Of a DNA stretch of 64,000 nt, positions 44,374-54,460 are shown in pieces. Position 1 is the first letter of the stretch. Every line of letters starts with the position of its first letter. Location: the NCBI RefSeq assembly GCF_009834545.1, contig NZ_CP019427.1:1199001-1263000 (forward strand), in the 5' to 3' direction. This DNA is from Pseudomonas sp. S04 (GTDB lineage: Bacteria > Pseudomonadota > Gammaproteobacteria > Pseudomonadales > Pseudomonadaceae). Both the position numbers and the translations under genes were made by a program. The notes under the pieces were generated by a model. It saw only the letters and a program-made list of their open reading frames with translations, was not told where the DNA came from and did no database searches.

Positions 44374-45117
44374 ATGGCTCAGCAGGGCAGTGGTTATCAG
44401 GCTCGCTATAAACGCATTCTACTCAAGCTTAGCGGCGAGGCCTTGATGGGCTCCGAAGAGTTCGGGATCGACCCAAAGGTCCTGGATCGCATGGCGCTGG
44501 AAGTCGGCCAACTGGTCGGTATCGGCGTCCAGGTCGGTCTGGTGATTGGTGGCGGCAACCTGTTCCGCGGCGCGGCACTGAGTGCGGCCGGCATGGATCG
44601 GGTCACTGGCGACCACATGGGCATGCTGGCCACTGTGATGAACGCCCTGGCCATGCGCGATGCGCTGGAACGTGCCAATATCTCGGCCATCGTGATGTCG
44701 GCCATCTCCATGGTTGGCGTGACCGATCACTACGATCGCCGCAAAGCCATGCGTCACCTCAACTCCAAGGAAGTGGTGATCTTCGCGGCCGGTACCGGCA
44801 ACCCGTTCTTCACCACCGATTCGGCCGCCTGCCTGCGCGCGATCGAAATCGATGCCGACGTCGTGCTCAAGGCGACCAAGGTTGACGGTGTGTACACCGC
44901 AGACCCATTCAAAGACCCGCATGCCGAGAAGTTCGATCATCTGACCTACGATGAAGTACTGGATCGCAAGCTGGGTGTCATGGACCTGACGGCTATCTGC
45001 CTGTGCCGCGACCACAAGATGCCGCTGCGCGTATTTAACATGAACAAGCCCGGCGCCCTGCTGAACATCGTACATGGCGGCGCTGAAGGGACTCTGATCG
45101 AGGAAGGCGAACAATGA
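44374..45117 (+). CDS. pyrH: Uridylate kinase
   Basis: Phosphorylates UMP to UDP, the first step of pyrimidine nucleotide and UDP-sugar supply. The 247-residue amino-acid-kinase fold shows [15 protein letters not shown] at the start, [10 protein letters not shown], and [20 protein letters not shown] plus [19 protein letters not shown] lies before the ATG (44374). It overlaps the frr start by 4 bases (ATGA). The 209-base gap before it holds the tsf terminator and probably its own promoter. Confidence 0.98.
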   Translation: MAQQGSGYQARYKRILLKLSGEALMGSEEFGIDPKVLDRMALEVGQLVGIGVQVGLVIGGGNLFRGAALSAAGMDRVTGDHMGMLATVMNALAMRDALERANISAIVMSAISMVGVTDHYDRRKAMRHLNSKEVVIFAAGTGNPFFTTDSAACLRAIEIDADVVLKATKVDGVYTADPFKDPHAEKFDHLTYDEVLDRKLGVMDLTAICLCRDHKMPLRVFNMNKPGALLNIVHGGAEGTLIEEGEQ

Positions 45118-45671
45118 TCAACGAAATCAAGAAAGACGCTCAAGAGCGCATGCAGAAATCGCTGGACTCTCTGAACCATGCATTTGGTCAGATTCGTACC
45201 GGCAAGGCTCACCCAAGCATCCTGGGTAGCGTGATGGTGCCGTACTACGGCACGGACACTTCCATCACCCAAGTGGCCAACATCACGGTAAAAGACTCCC
45301 GGACCCTTCAGGTCGTGGCGTTTGAGCGCAATATGCTCGCGGCAGTCGACAAGGCGATCCAAAGTGCAGGTTTGAACCTCAACCCGACGAACCTGGGCGA
45401 GCTGCTGTTGATCTCCATGCCTGCTCTGACTGAAGAAACCCGCAAGGGCTTCACCAAGCAGGCGCGTAGCGCAGCTGAAGATGCTCGTGTTGCCGTGCGC
45501 AACATTCGTCGTGATGCACTGGGCGACCTGAAGAAACTGGTCAAGGACAAGGAAATCAGCGAAGACGAAGAGCGTCGTGCCGCTGCTGATATCCAGAAGC
45601 TGACCGACAAGGCTGAGGCCGAAATCGACGCAGCGACCAAGCAAAAAGAAGCGGATTTGATGGCCGTATAA
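45114..45671 (+). CDS. frr: Ribosome recycling factor
   Basis: Splits post-termination ribosomes with EF-G. The 185-residue protein starts [20 protein letters not shown] and has the three-helix-bundle pattern with the family motifs [23 protein letters not shown] and [34 protein letters not shown] (shortened here; residues about 100-133). Its ATG overlaps the pyrH TGA by 4 bases. The stop is 13 bases from uppS, so transcription continues. Confidence 0.98.
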   Translation: MINEIKKDAQERMQKSLDSLNHAFGQIRTGKAHPSILGSVMVPYYGTDTSITQVANITVKDSRTLQVVAFERNMLAAVDKAIQSAGLNLNPTNLGELLLISMPALTEETRKGFTKQARSAAEDARVAVRNIRRDALGDLKKLVKDKEISEDEERRAAADIQKLTDKAEAEIDAATKQKEADLMAV

Positions 45672-45684
45672 GGGTCGCGCTTTC

Positions 45685-46440
45685 ATGGAAAAGACCAAGC
45701 AGCCTGCGCTGTCCACGGTGCCGCGACATGTCGCGATCATCATGGACGGCAATAATCGCTGGGCAAAAAAACGTTTCTTGCCCGGCGTTGCCGGGCACAA
45801 GGCGGGCGTCGATGCTGTGCGCGCCGTAATCGAGGTGTGCGCGGAATCGGGGGTGGAAGTCCTGACCCTGTTCGCGTTTTCCAGTGAAAACTGGCAGCGC
45901 CCGGCCGATGAAGTCAGTGCCTTGATGGACCTGTTCTTCAAGGCGTTGCGTCGTGAGGCCAAGCGCCTCAACGACAACAACATTTCCTTGCGCATCATTG
46001 GCGATCGCTCGCGTTTTCATCCGGAGCTTCAGGCAGCCATGCGTGAAGCCGAGGCGATGACGGCCGGGGCCAATCGTTTTGTCCTGCAAATCGCCGCCAA
46101 CTATGGCGGTCAGTGGGACATTGCCCAGGCTGCGCAGCGTCTGGCGCGAGAAGTTCAGGCCGGCCACCTGCGGCCGGACGACATCACCCCGGATTTGCTG
46201 CAGACCTGCCTGTCCACAGGCGACCTGCCGTTGCCGGACCTGTGTATTCGCACCGGTGGCGAGCATCGCATCAGCAACTTCCTGTTGTGGCAGATGGCCT
46301 ATTCCGAGTTGTACTTCTCCGACCTGTTCTGGCCGGACTTCAAACACGAAGCCATGCGTACTGCACTGGCCGATTTCGCTTCTCGCCAACGTCGCTTCGG
46401 TAAAACGAGCGAACAGGTCGAAGCTGGAGCCCGGGTTTAA
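45685..46440 (+). CDS. uppS: Undecaprenyl pyrophosphate synthase (cis-prenyltransferase)
   Basis: Makes the C55 lipid carrier for peptidoglycan and O-antigen from farnesyl and isopentenyl diphosphate. The 251-residue protein has the pyrophosphate-binding motif IIMDGNNRWAKKR at residues about 18-30, then the family motifs ENWQRP and the C-terminal CIRTGGEHRISNFLLWQ. No membrane segment. Its TAA overlaps the cdsA ATG by one base. Operon: pyrH-frr-uppS-cdsA-dxr-rseP. Confidence 0.97.
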   Translation: MEKTKQPALSTVPRHVAIIMDGNNRWAKKRFLPGVAGHKAGVDAVRAVIEVCAESGVEVLTLFAFSSENWQRPADEVSALMDLFFKALRREAKRLNDNNISLRIIGDRSRFHPELQAAMREAEAMTAGANRFVLQIAANYGGQWDIAQAAQRLAREVQAGHLRPDDITPDLLQTCLSTGDLPLPDLCIRTGGEHRISNFLLWQMAYSELYFSDLFWPDFKHEAMRTALADFASRQRRFGKTSEQVEAGARV

Positions 46441-47246
46441 TGCTTAAACAACGAATCATCACGGCACTGATCCTGCTGCCAATCGCCCTGTGCGGGTTTT
46501 TCCTGCTCGAAGGTTCCGCTTTTGCACTGTTCATCGGCCTGGTGGTAACCCTGGGCGCCTGGGAATGGGCGCGCCTGGCGGGCTTCGAGGCGCAGTCGAT
46601 GCGTGTCGCCTACGGGGCCGTGGTAGCCGCGATGCTGCTGGTCCTGCATTTGGTGCCCGGGCTTGCGCCTTGGGTGTTGGGCGCAGCCGTGCTGTGGTGG
46701 GGCGTGGCGACCTTCCTGGTGCTGACCTACCCCAAGACCAGCGAGCATTGGGCGAGTGCCGCCTGCAAGCTGGTGATCGGCCTGCTGATCCTGTTGCCGG
46801 CCTGGCAAGGCCTGGTGCTGATCAAACAATACCCGCTGGGCAACTGGCTGATCATGGCGGTCATGGTGCTGGTCTGGGGCGCGGACATCGGCGCTTACTT
46901 CTCCGGCCGGGCCTTCGGCAAGCGCAAGCTGGCGCCGCTGGTCAGTCCTGGCAAGAGCTGGGAAGGGGTGTATGGCGGCCTGCTGCTGAGCCTGGTGATT
47001 ACCCTGGTTGTCGGCCTGGTGCGCGACTGGAGTATGGGCCAACTGTTCATGGGGCTGATCGGCGCGGCTATCATCGTGTTCATCTCGGTGGTCGGTGACC
47101 TGACCGAAAGCATGTTCAAGCGTCAGGCCGGGATCAAGGACAGCAGTAACCTGCTGCCGGGTCACGGCGGTGTGCTGGATCGAATCGACAGCCTGACCGC
47201 TGCAATCCCCTTGTTTGCCGTGCTGTTGTGGATGGCGGCACCGTGA
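46440..47246 (+). CDS. cdsA: Phosphatidate cytidylyltransferase
   Basis: Makes CDP-diacylglycerol from phosphatidate and CTP in the inner membrane. The 268-residue protein has about eight membrane helices and the C-terminal CdsA signature ([20 protein letters not shown], then [14 protein letters not shown]). ATG overlaps the uppS stop by one base; its own TGA overlaps the dxr start GTG by 4 bases (GTGA). Such overlaps make a chain of coupled translation from uppS to dxr. Confidence 0.97.
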   Translation: MLKQRIITALILLPIALCGFFLLEGSAFALFIGLVVTLGAWEWARLAGFEAQSMRVAYGAVVAAMLLVLHLVPGLAPWVLGAAVLWWGVATFLVLTYPKTSEHWASAACKLVIGLLILLPAWQGLVLIKQYPLGNWLIMAVMVLVWGADIGAYFSGRAFGKRKLAPLVSPGKSWEGVYGGLLLSLVITLVVGLVRDWSMGQLFMGLIGAAIIVFISVVGDLTESMFKRQAGIKDSSNLLPGHGGVLDRIDSLTAAIPLFAVLLWMAAP

Positions 47247-48433
47247 GCCGGCCACAACAGATCACCGTCCTCGGTGCGACCGGCTCCATAGGCCTGAGCA
47301 CCCTGGACGTCATCGCTCGCCACCCGGAGCGTTACCAGGTTTTTGCCTTGAGCGGCTTCTCGCGCCTTAGTGAGTTGCTGGCCTTGTGCATCCGTCACGT
47401 GCCGCGTTTTGCCGTGGTCCCGCAACCTGAAGCGGCGCGGCGTCTGCAGGACGATCTACGGGCTGCTGGCCTGCCGACCCGTGTGCTGGTGGGGGAGGAG
47501 GGGTTGTGCCAGGTGGCTGCCGATCCCGAAGTGGATGCGGTGATGGCGGCGATAGTCGGTGCGGCAGGACTGCGCCCGACCCTGGCGGCAGTGGAAGCTG
47601 GCAAGAAGATCCTGCTGGCCAACAAGGAGGCGCTGGTGATGTCCGGCGCCTTGTTCATGCAGGCGGTGCACAAGAGCGGTTCGGTATTGTTGCCGATCGA
47701 CAGTGAGCACAATGCGATCTTCCAGTGCATGCCTACGGATTTTTCCCGCGGGCTGGGCAATGTCGGGGTGCGGCGGATTCTGCTGACTGCATCGGGTGGC
47801 CCGTTCCGCCAGACCGCCCTGGCCGAGCTGGCACATGTCACGCCGGATCAAGCCTGCGCCCATCCCAACTGGTCGATGGGGCGCAAGATTTCGGTCGATT
47901 CGGCGAGCATGATGAACAAGGGCCTGGAGTTGATCGAGGCCTGCTGGCTGTTCGATGCCAAGCCCTCACAGGTCGAAGTGGTGATCCACCCGCAGAGCGT
48001 GATTCACTCGCTGGTCGACTACGTGGACGGTTCAGTGCTGGCCCAGTTGGGCAACCCGGACATGCGCACACCCATCGCCAATGCGCTGGCCTGGCCTGAG
48101 CGGATTGACTCCGGTGTGGCGCCGCTTGATCTGTTTGCTATCGCGCGCCTGGACTTCCAGGCACCCGACGAAGAGCGTTTCCCGTGCCTGCGCCTGGCAC
48201 GCCAGGCGGCCGAGGCGGGTAACAGCGCGCCGGCCATGTTGAATGCGGCCAACGAAGTGGCGGTTGCCGCCTTTCTGGATGGGCGTGTCCGCTACCTGGA
48301 GATCGCGAGTATCATCGAGGAAGTATTGAACCTTGAGCCGGTGGTGGCTGTGGCGGATCTCGAGGCAGTGTTTACGGCGGACGCGAAAGCGCGTGTACTG
48401 GCGCAGCGTTGGTTGAGCCGCCACGGGCGATAG
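47243..48433 (+). CDS. dxr: 1-deoxy-D-xylulose 5-phosphate reductoisomerase
   Basis: Second enzyme of the non-mevalonate isoprenoid pathway, feeding uppS. The 396-residue protein begins [20 protein letters not shown] (Rossmann NADPH loop) and shows the metal and substrate site ([10 protein letters not shown]), the flexible loop (TASGGPFR) and [13 protein letters not shown]. The start is GTG at 47243, overlapping the cdsA TGA; an ATG 15 bases further upstream would extend into cdsA and is rejected. The stop is 54 bases before rseP. Confidence 0.96.
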   Translation: MSRPQQITVLGATGSIGLSTLDVIARHPERYQVFALSGFSRLSELLALCIRHVPRFAVVPQPEAARRLQDDLRAAGLPTRVLVGEEGLCQVAADPEVDAVMAAIVGAAGLRPTLAAVEAGKKILLANKEALVMSGALFMQAVHKSGSVLLPIDSEHNAIFQCMPTDFSRGLGNVGVRRILLTASGGPFRQTALAELAHVTPDQACAHPNWSMGRKISVDSASMMNKGLELIEACWLFDAKPSQVEVVIHPQSVIHSLVDYVDGSVLAQLGNPDMRTPIANALAWPERIDSGVAPLDLFAIARLDFQAPDEERFPCLRLARQAAEAGNSAPAMLNAANEVAVAAFLDGRVRYLEIASIIEEVLNLEPVVAVADLEAVFTADAKARVLAQRWLSRHGR

Positions 48434-48487
48434 GTGTTGCGGCAGGTTTGCCGGCGCCAGCGCTGAATAGGATTGCGGAGAAAGTAG

Positions 48488-49840
48488 ATGAGCGCGCTCT
48501 ATATGATTGTCGGCACCCTGGTAGCCCTGGGTGTGCTGGTCACCTTCCATGAATTCGGCCACTTCTGGGTCGCGCGTCGTTGTGGCGTCAAGGTCCTGCG
48601 TTTTTCCGTAGGCTTCGGCATGCCGTTGATACGCTGGCACGATCGCCAGGGCACTGAATTTGTGATTGCCGCCATCCCGCTGGGTGGCTACGTGAAAATG
48701 CTCGATGAGCGTGAAGGCGACGTGCCGGCTGATCAATTGGAGCAATCCTTCAATCGCAAGTCGGTTCGCCAACGTATCGCTATCGTTGCTGCCGGCCCTA
48801 TTGCCAACTTCCTGCTGGCCCTGGTGTTCTTCTGGGTCCTGGCCATGCTCGGTACCGAGCAGGTGCGCCCGGTGATTGGCGCAGTTGAAATCGGCAGTAT
48901 CGCCGCCAAGGCCGGCTTGAGCCCGGGCCAGGAAATCGTCGCCGTCGATGGTGAGGCCACTTCCGGTTGGGCCGCCGTCAATCTGCAACTGGTGCGCCGC
49001 CTGGGTGAGAGTGGTGCGGTGCAGTTGTTGGTGCGCGAGGAGGGTTCCACTGCCGATACCCCCCGTGAACTGATTCTGGACAAGTGGCTCAAGGGCGCCG
49101 ATGAGCCTGATCCGATTCGCTCCCTCGGCATTCGTCCATGGCGTCCGGCCTTGCCGCCGGTCCTGGCTGAGCTCGATCCCAAGGGGCCGGCCCAGGCGGC
49201 AGGCCTGAAAACCGGCGACCGGCTGTTGAAGCTCGATGGCCAGGCGCTGACGGATTGGCAGCAAGTGGTCGATTGGGTGCGTGTACGTCCTGAAACCAAA
49301 ATTGTGCTGCAGGTCGAGCGCGACGGTGCTCAAATCGACGTCCCTGTGACCCTGGCGGTCCGAGGTGACGGCAAGGCCGCCACCGGTTACCTGGGGGCGG
49401 GGGTGAAAGCTGTCGATTGGCCACCAACGATGATTCGTGAGGTCAGCTTCGGTCCTGTAGCGGCCATTGGCGAAGGGGCGCGGCGCACCTGGACCATGAG
49501 TGTGCTGACCCTCGATTCGCTGAAGAAAATGTTGTTCGGCGAGCTCTCGGTAAAAAACTTGAGTGGACCGATAACCATTGCTAAAGTGGCGGGCGCTTCT
49601 GCCCAGTCGGGCGTCGCTGATTTCCTGAATTTCCTTGCTTATCTGAGTATTAGCCTGGGGGTTCTGAATTTGTTGCCCATTCCTGTACTGGATGGGGGGC
49701 ATTTGTTGTTTTATCTGATCGAGTGGGCGCGTGGTCGTCCCTTGTCGGATCGGGTGCAAGGTTGGGGGATACAGATCGGTATCAGTTTGGTGGTCGGGGT
49801 GATGTTGCTTGCCTTGGTCAACGATCTGGGTCGACTGTAA
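48488..49840 (+). CDS. rseP: RseP site-2 intramembrane zinc metalloprotease
   Basis: Cleaves anti-sigma factors (MucA, RseA-type) in the membrane after a first cut, releasing AlgU/RpoE, and also removes signal peptide remnants. A 450-residue polytopic protein: the metal motif HEFGH is at His21-His25, two PDZ domains lie at about 115-200 and 210-300, and the C-terminal LDG motif (Asp402) completes the zinc site. The lptF operon promoter of the AlgU type upstream of this window's left part is one possible downstream target. A hairpin separates it from bamA. Confidence 0.96.
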   Translation: MSALYMIVGTLVALGVLVTFHEFGHFWVARRCGVKVLRFSVGFGMPLIRWHDRQGTEFVIAAIPLGGYVKMLDEREGDVPADQLEQSFNRKSVRQRIAIVAAGPIANFLLALVFFWVLAMLGTEQVRPVIGAVEIGSIAAKAGLSPGQEIVAVDGEATSGWAAVNLQLVRRLGESGAVQLLVREEGSTADTPRELILDKWLKGADEPDPIRSLGIRPWRPALPPVLAELDPKGPAQAAGLKTGDRLLKLDGQALTDWQQVVDWVRVRPETKIVLQVERDGAQIDVPVTLAVRGDGKAATGYLGAGVKAVDWPPTMIREVSFGPVAAIGEGARRTWTMSVLTLDSLKKMLFGELSVKNLSGPITIAKVAGASAQSGVADFLNFLAYLSISLGVLNLLPIPVLDGGHLLFYLIEWARGRPLSDRVQGWGIQIGISLVVGVMLLALVNDLGRL

Positions 49841-49860
49841 CGCTTCGCTGAATTGCGAAT

Positions 49861-49885
49861 CTGCCGCATTTTGCGGCAGTTTTTA
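49861..49885 (+). terminator. Hairpin with T run between rseP and bamA
   Basis: CTGCCGCA (49861-49868) and TGCGGCAG (49872-49879) form an 8-bp stem with a 3-base loop followed by five T. It starts 20 bases after the rseP stop and ends 28 bases before the bamA ATG. Confidence 0.8.
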
Positions 49886-49912
49886 TTGCCAGTTGGAATA
49901 AGAAAGGACTTC

Positions 49913-52303
49913 ATGAAACGTCTGCTGCTAACTGCGGTTCTCACCGTATTGATGATCGCCGAAGTTCACGCCGAGTCCTTCACTATCTCCGATATTCGCG
50001 TCAACGGCCTCCAGCGGGTTTCCGCCGGTAGCGTCTTTGGTGCCTTGCCGTTGAACGTCGGTGAGCAGGCGGATGATCGTCGCCTGGTCGAATCCACTCG
50101 TGCGCTGTTCAAAACCGGTTTCTTCCAGGACATCCAGTTGGGTCGCGACGGCAACGTCCTGGTCATCACGGTGGTCGAGCGTCCTTCCGTCGCCAGTATC
50201 GAGATCGAAGGCAACAAGGCGATCTCCACTGAAGACCTGATGAAGGGCCTCAAGCAATCCGGTCTGGCTGAAGGCGAAATCTTCCAGCGCGCAACCCTCG
50301 AAGGCGTGCGTAACGAACTGCAGCGCCAGTACGTGGCTCAAGGCCGCTACTCGGCCACCGTTGATACCGAAGTGGTCCCCCAGCCGCGCAACCGCGTAGG
50401 CCTGAAGGTCAACATCAACGAAGGCACCGTTGCCGCTATCCAGCACATCAACGTGGTGGGCAACACGGTTTTCCCCGACGACGACCTGATCGACCTGTTC
50501 GAACTCAAGACCACCAACTGGTTGTCGTTCTTCAAGAACGATGACAAGTACGCCCGTGAAAAACTCTCCGGTGACCTCGAGCGCCTGCGCTCCTACTACC
50601 TGGACCGCGGCTATATCAACATGGATATCGCTTCGACCCAGGTGTCCATCACCCCGGACAAGAAGCACGTCTACATTACCGTCAACGTCAACGAAGGCCA
50701 GAAGTACAACGTTCGTGACGTGAAGCTCAGCGGCGACCTGAAAGTGCCTGAAGACCAGGTCAAGGCGCTGTTGCTGGTGCAGAAAGGCCAAGTGTTCTCG
50801 CGCAAGCTGATGACCACCACCTCCGAACTGATCACCCGTCGCCTGGGTAACGAGGGCTACACCTTCGCCAACGTCAACGGCGTGCCTCAGCCGCACGACG
50901 AAGACCACACGGTCGATATCACCTTCGTGGTCGATCCGGGCAAACGTGCCTACGTGAACCGTATCAACTTCCGTGGCAACACCAAGTCCGAAGACGAAGT
51001 GCTGCGTCGTGAAATGCGCCAGATGGAAGGTGGCTGGGCTTCGACCTACTTGATCGACCAGTCCAAGACCCGTCTGGAGCGCCTGGGCTTCTTCAAGGAA
51101 GTCAACGTCGAGACGCCGGCCGTGCCGGGTGTCGATGACCAGGTAGACGTCAACTACAGCGTTGAAGAGCAAGCATCCGGTTCCATCACTGCCAGCGTCG
51201 GTTTTGCCCAGAGCGCCGGCCTGATCCTCGGTGGTTCGATTACCCAGAACAACTTCCTGGGTACCGGTAACAAGGTCAGCATCGGTTTGACCCGCAGTGA
51301 ATACCAGAGCCGCTACAACTTCGGTTACGTGGACCCCTACTGGACAGCCGATGGCGTGAGCCTGGGTTACAACGCTTTCTACCGCACCACTGACTACGAT
51401 GAGCTCGATACCGACGTTTCCAGCTATGCCGTGGACAGCCTGGGTGCCGGTGTCAGCGTGGGTTACCCGATCAGCGAGACCTCGCGCCTGACCTTTGGTC
51501 TGAACGCACAGCAAGACAAGATCAAGACCGGCCAGTACACCGTCGACGAGATCTTCGACTTCGTTAACCGTGAAGGCGACCAGTACCTGAACTTCAAGGC
51601 TTCGGCCGGTTGGTCCGAGTCGACCCTGAACAAAGGCGTATTGGCCACCCGTGGTCACTCCCAGAGCGTGACCCTGGAAACCACGGTGCCGGGCAGCGAC
51701 CTGTCGTTCTTCAAGCTCGACTACCGTGGCCAGTTGTTCCAGCCATTGACCGATAACTACACCCTGCGCCTGCACACCGAGCTGGGCTACGGTGACGGCT
51801 ACGGCTCGACGGATGGCTTGCCATTCTACGAAAACTACTATGCTGGTGGTTTCAACTCGGTTCGTGGCTTCAAGGACAGTACCTTGGGTCCTCGCAGTAC
51901 TCCGAGTCGTGGTGTAGGCAAGACGGGTAACCAAGGCACAGTTGCCGATCCGGACGACGATCCGTTGCCGTTTGGTGGTAACGTCCTGATTCAGGGTGGT
52001 GCCGAGCTGTTGTTCCCGCTGCCATTCGTCAAGGATCAACGTTCACTGCGTACTTCCGTGTTCTGGGATGTCGGTAACGTGTTTGACTCCAAGTGCGAGC
52101 AGACCAAGAACACCGCGCCTGATTCGTACTCGAACACACAGTGCAACGACGTCAGCCTCAGCAACCTGGCCAGTTCCGTGGGTATTGGTGTGACCTGGGT
52201 TACCGCATTGGGTCCTTTGAGCTTTGCTCTGGCCATGCCGGTGAAAGAACCGGATAACGCTGAAACCCAAGTGTTCCAATTTTCCCTCGGTCAGACGTTC
52301 TAA
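49913..52303 (+). CDS. bamA: Outer membrane protein assembly factor BamA
   Basis: Core of the BAM complex that folds beta-barrel proteins into the outer membrane. The 796-residue precursor has a signal peptide (MKRLLLTAVLTVLMIAEVHA) followed by five POTRA domains (about residues 21-420) and a 16-strand barrel with the Omp85 motifs RGF and the C-terminal Phe (FSLGQTF). The ATG at 49913 is chosen because it gives this signal peptide; an in-frame start 60 bases upstream is inside the hairpin. Codon use is strongly biased. It is called Opr86 in P. aeruginosa. Confidence 0.97.
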   Translation: MKRLLLTAVLTVLMIAEVHAESFTISDIRVNGLQRVSAGSVFGALPLNVGEQADDRRLVESTRALFKTGFFQDIQLGRDGNVLVITVVERPSVASIEIEGNKAISTEDLMKGLKQSGLAEGEIFQRATLEGVRNELQRQYVAQGRYSATVDTEVVPQPRNRVGLKVNINEGTVAAIQHINVVGNTVFPDDDLIDLFELKTTNWLSFFKNDDKYAREKLSGDLERLRSYYLDRGYINMDIASTQVSITPDKKHVYITVNVNEGQKYNVRDVKLSGDLKVPEDQVKALLLVQKGQVFSRKLMTTTSELITRRLGNEGYTFANVNGVPQPHDEDHTVDITFVVDPGKRAYVNRINFRGNTKSEDEVLRREMRQMEGGWASTYLIDQSKTRLERLGFFKEVNVETPAVPGVDDQVDVNYSVEEQASGSITASVGFAQSAGLILGGSITQNNFLGTGNKVSIGLTRSEYQSRYNFGYVDPYWTADGVSLGYNAFYRTTDYDELDTDVSSYAVDSLGAGVSVGYPISETSRLTFGLNAQQDKIKTGQYTVDEIFDFVNREGDQYLNFKASAGWSESTLNKGVLATRGHSQSVTLETTVPGSDLSFFKLDYRGQLFQPLTDNYTLRLHTELGYGDGYGSTDGLPFYENYYAGGFNSVRGFKDSTLGPRSTPSRGVGKTGNQGTVADPDDDPLPFGGNVLIQGGAELLFPLPFVKDQRSLRTSVFWDVGNVFDSKCEQTKNTAPDSYSNTQCNDVSLSNLASSVGIGVTWVTALGPLSFALAMPVKEPDNAETQVFQFSLGQTF

Positions 52304-52348
52304 GCGTCTGCCCCAAGACAACGACAATGGATTTTGTAGGAGTGCATC

Positions 52349-52852
52349 GTGCGTAAGTTGACTCAATTGGTTCTCCTGGCAACTGTCCTGGTAGCGACCC
52401 CGGCATTTGCCGACATGAAAATCGCGGTACTGAACTACCAGATGGCGCTGCTGGAATCCGACGCGGCGAAGAAGTACGCAGTGGACGCCGAGAAGAAGTT
52501 CGGCCCACAACTGAGCAAGCTCAAGACCCTGGAAAGCAGTGCCAAAGGCATCCAGGATCGTCTGGTCAGCGGTGGCGACAAAATGGCCCAGGGCGAGCGT
52601 GAGCGTCTGGAGCTTGAATTCAAGCAAAAGGCCCGCGACTTCCAGTTCCAGTCCAAGGAATTGAACGAAGCCAAGGCCGTTGCCGACCGTGAAATGCTCA
52701 AGCAGCTCAAGCCGAAACTGGACAGCGCTGTGGAAGAAGTCATCAAGAAAGGTGCTTTTGACCTGGTCTTCGAGCGTGGCGCAGTGATTGATGTCAAGCC
52801 GCAATACGACATCACCCGCCAGGTTATCGAGCGCATGAATCAGCTGAAGTAA
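52349..52852 (+). CDS. skp: Periplasmic chaperone Skp (OmpH)
   Basis: Holdase that escorts outer-membrane proteins to BAM. The 167-residue precursor has the signal peptide VRKLTQLVLLATVLVATPAFA and then a long coiled-coil region (TLESSAKGIQDRLVSGGDKM onward), which forms the tentacles of the trimer. The start is GTG at 52349 with AGGAG 6 bases upstream. It follows bamA by 45 bases and precedes lpxD by 3 bases; in P. aeruginosa the gene is named ompH (PA3647). Confidence 0.94.
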   Translation: MRKLTQLVLLATVLVATPAFADMKIAVLNYQMALLESDAAKKYAVDAEKKFGPQLSKLKTLESSAKGIQDRLVSGGDKMAQGERERLELEFKQKARDFQFQSKELNEAKAVADREMLKQLKPKLDSAVEEVIKKGAFDLVFERGAVIDVKPQYDITRQVIERMNQLK

Positions 52853-52855
52853 TCC

Positions 52856-53911
52856 ATGACAGCGACTAAAACCCTCGGCCAATTGGCCGAGTTCCTGGGC
52901 GCCACATTGTGTGGTGACCCAGAGAAGACAATTACTGGGCTAGCCACTTTACAAGAGGCTGGCCCAGCTCAGTTGAGCTTTCTGGCAAACCCCCAATACC
53001 GTAAATACCTGGCCGACAGCCATGCCGCAGCCGTGTTGCTGAAGGCCGCTGACGCCGAAGGTTTTGCCGGTGATGCGCTGGTGGTGCCGGATCCTTACGC
53101 GGCGTACGCGCGGGTGTCCCACCTGTTCGATCCCAAGCCCAAGGCGGCTGCCGGTATCCATCCGACGGCAGTCATCGCGGCGGACGCGGTGGTTGACCCG
53201 GCGGCGAGCATCGGTGCGTTTGCGGTGATCGAGAGCGGTGCCCGGATTGCTGCCGGTGTCACGGTCGGCGCCCATTGCTTCATCGGTGCCCGTAGCGAGA
53301 TCGGTGAAGGTGGCTGGTTGGCCCCGCGAGTGACGCTGTACCACGACGTGCGCATTGGCAAGCGGGTGGTCATTCAGTCCGGTGCGGTGCTCGGCGGTGA
53401 AGGGTTTGGTTTCGCCAACGAAAAGGGCATCTGGCAGAAAATTGCCCAGGTCGGTGGGGTGCTGGTCGGTGATGACGTGGAGATTGGCGTGAATACCGCT
53501 ATCGACCGTGGCGCCTTGGCTGACACCATCCTCGGCAATGGGGTGAAGCTGGACAACCAGATTCAGATCGCGCACAACGTGCAGGTCGGTGATCACACCG
53601 CCATGGCTGCGTGCGTAGGCATTTCCGGCAGCACCAAGATCGGCAAGCATTGCATGCTGGCCGGCGGTGTCGGGCTGGTGGGGCACATCGAGATCTGCGA
53701 CAACGTATTCCTGACCGGAATGACCATGGTCACCCACTCGATTACCGAGCCGGGCGCCTATTCTTCCGGTACGGCCATGCAGCCGGCCGCCGAGTGGCGC
53801 AAAAGTGCGGCACGCATCCGTCAGCTCGATGACATCGCGCGACGCCTGCGCCAGCTGGAAAAGCAGGTAGGTGAAGTGACCCCTGGTGGTAATGCTTCAT
53901 CAGATGGCTGA
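52856..53911 (+). CDS. lpxD: UDP-3-O-acylglucosamine N-acyltransferase
   Basis: Third step of lipid A synthesis: adds the N-linked hydroxyacyl chain to UDP-3-O-acylglucosamine. The 351-residue protein has an N-terminal uridine-binding domain ([20 protein letters not shown]), a left-handed beta-helix of hexapeptide repeats (about 100-310), and the catalytic His of [17 protein letters not shown] helical tail ends the protein. It starts 3 bases after the skp stop. Confidence 0.97.
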   Translation: MTATKTLGQLAEFLGATLCGDPEKTITGLATLQEAGPAQLSFLANPQYRKYLADSHAAAVLLKAADAEGFAGDALVVPDPYAAYARVSHLFDPKPKAAAGIHPTAVIAADAVVDPAASIGAFAVIESGARIAAGVTVGAHCFIGARSEIGEGGWLAPRVTLYHDVRIGKRVVIQSGAVLGGEGFGFANEKGIWQKIAQVGGVLVGDDVEIGVNTAIDRGALADTILGNGVKLDNQIQIAHNVQVGDHTAMAACVGISGSTKIGKHCMLAGGVGLVGHIEICDNVFLTGMTMVTHSITEPGAYSSGTAMQPAAEWRKSAARIRQLDDIARRLRQLEKQVGEVTPGGNASSDG

Positions 53912-54019
53912 TACCATTTCCATATCAAGCGTGCACAGCCGTTAGACTGCCTCCTTGATTTGCTAGAGGAGCGTGCATTAGTCGCGCGTTCCCAATCTTT
54001 ACATAGGCTTCCCCCCGAA

Positions 54020-54460
54020 ATGATGGACATCAACGAGATTCGCGAATACCTGCCTCACCGTTACCCGTTCCTGCTCGTGGACCGCGTAGTGGACCTCAAT
54101 GTTGAGGAAAAGCGCATTCGTGCCTACAAGAATGTCAGCATCAACGAGCCGTTCTTCAACGGTCACTTCCCCGCGCATCCAATCATGCCGGGCGTATTGA
54201 TCATCGAAGCGATGGCCCAGGCTGCCGGAATCCTTGGTTTCAAAATGCTCGACGTCAAGCCTGCCGATGGCACGCTTTACTACTTTGTCGGCTCCGACAA
54301 GCTACGCTTCCGTCAGCCGGTCAAGCCGGGCGACCAGTTGATCCTCGAAGCCACCTTCATCAGCTGCAAGCGCAAGATCTGGAAGTTTGAATGCCAGGCT
54401 TCGGTGGATGGCAAGCCCGTGTGCTCGGCCGAGATCATCTGTGCGGAACAAAAAGTATGA
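54020..54460 (+). CDS. fabZ: 3-hydroxyacyl-[acyl-carrier-protein] dehydratase FabZ
   Basis: Dehydrates 3-hydroxyacyl-ACP in fatty-acid elongation, competing with lpxA and lpxD for their substrate. The 146-residue hotdog protein has the active-site His in [21 protein letters not shown] and the following Glu. [17 protein letters not shown] is the usual start; I use the first ATG (54020), the next ATG is 3 bases on. An in-frame start 60 bases upstream is not supported. The TGA overlaps the lpxA ATG by 4 bases. Confidence 0.97.
   Translation: MMDINEIREYLPHRYPFLLVDRVVDLNVEEKRIRAYKNVSINEPFFNGHFPAHPIMPGVLIIEAMAQAAGILGFKMLDVKPADGTLYYFVGSDKLRFRQPVKPGDQLILEATFISCKRKIWKFECQASVDGKPVCSAEIICAEQKV

Noticed and set aside
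49928..52039. Antisense frame of 703 codons over bamA
   Set aside because: bamA signal peptide, POTRA and barrel on the plus strand are clear; the frame is a shadow of strong codon bias.
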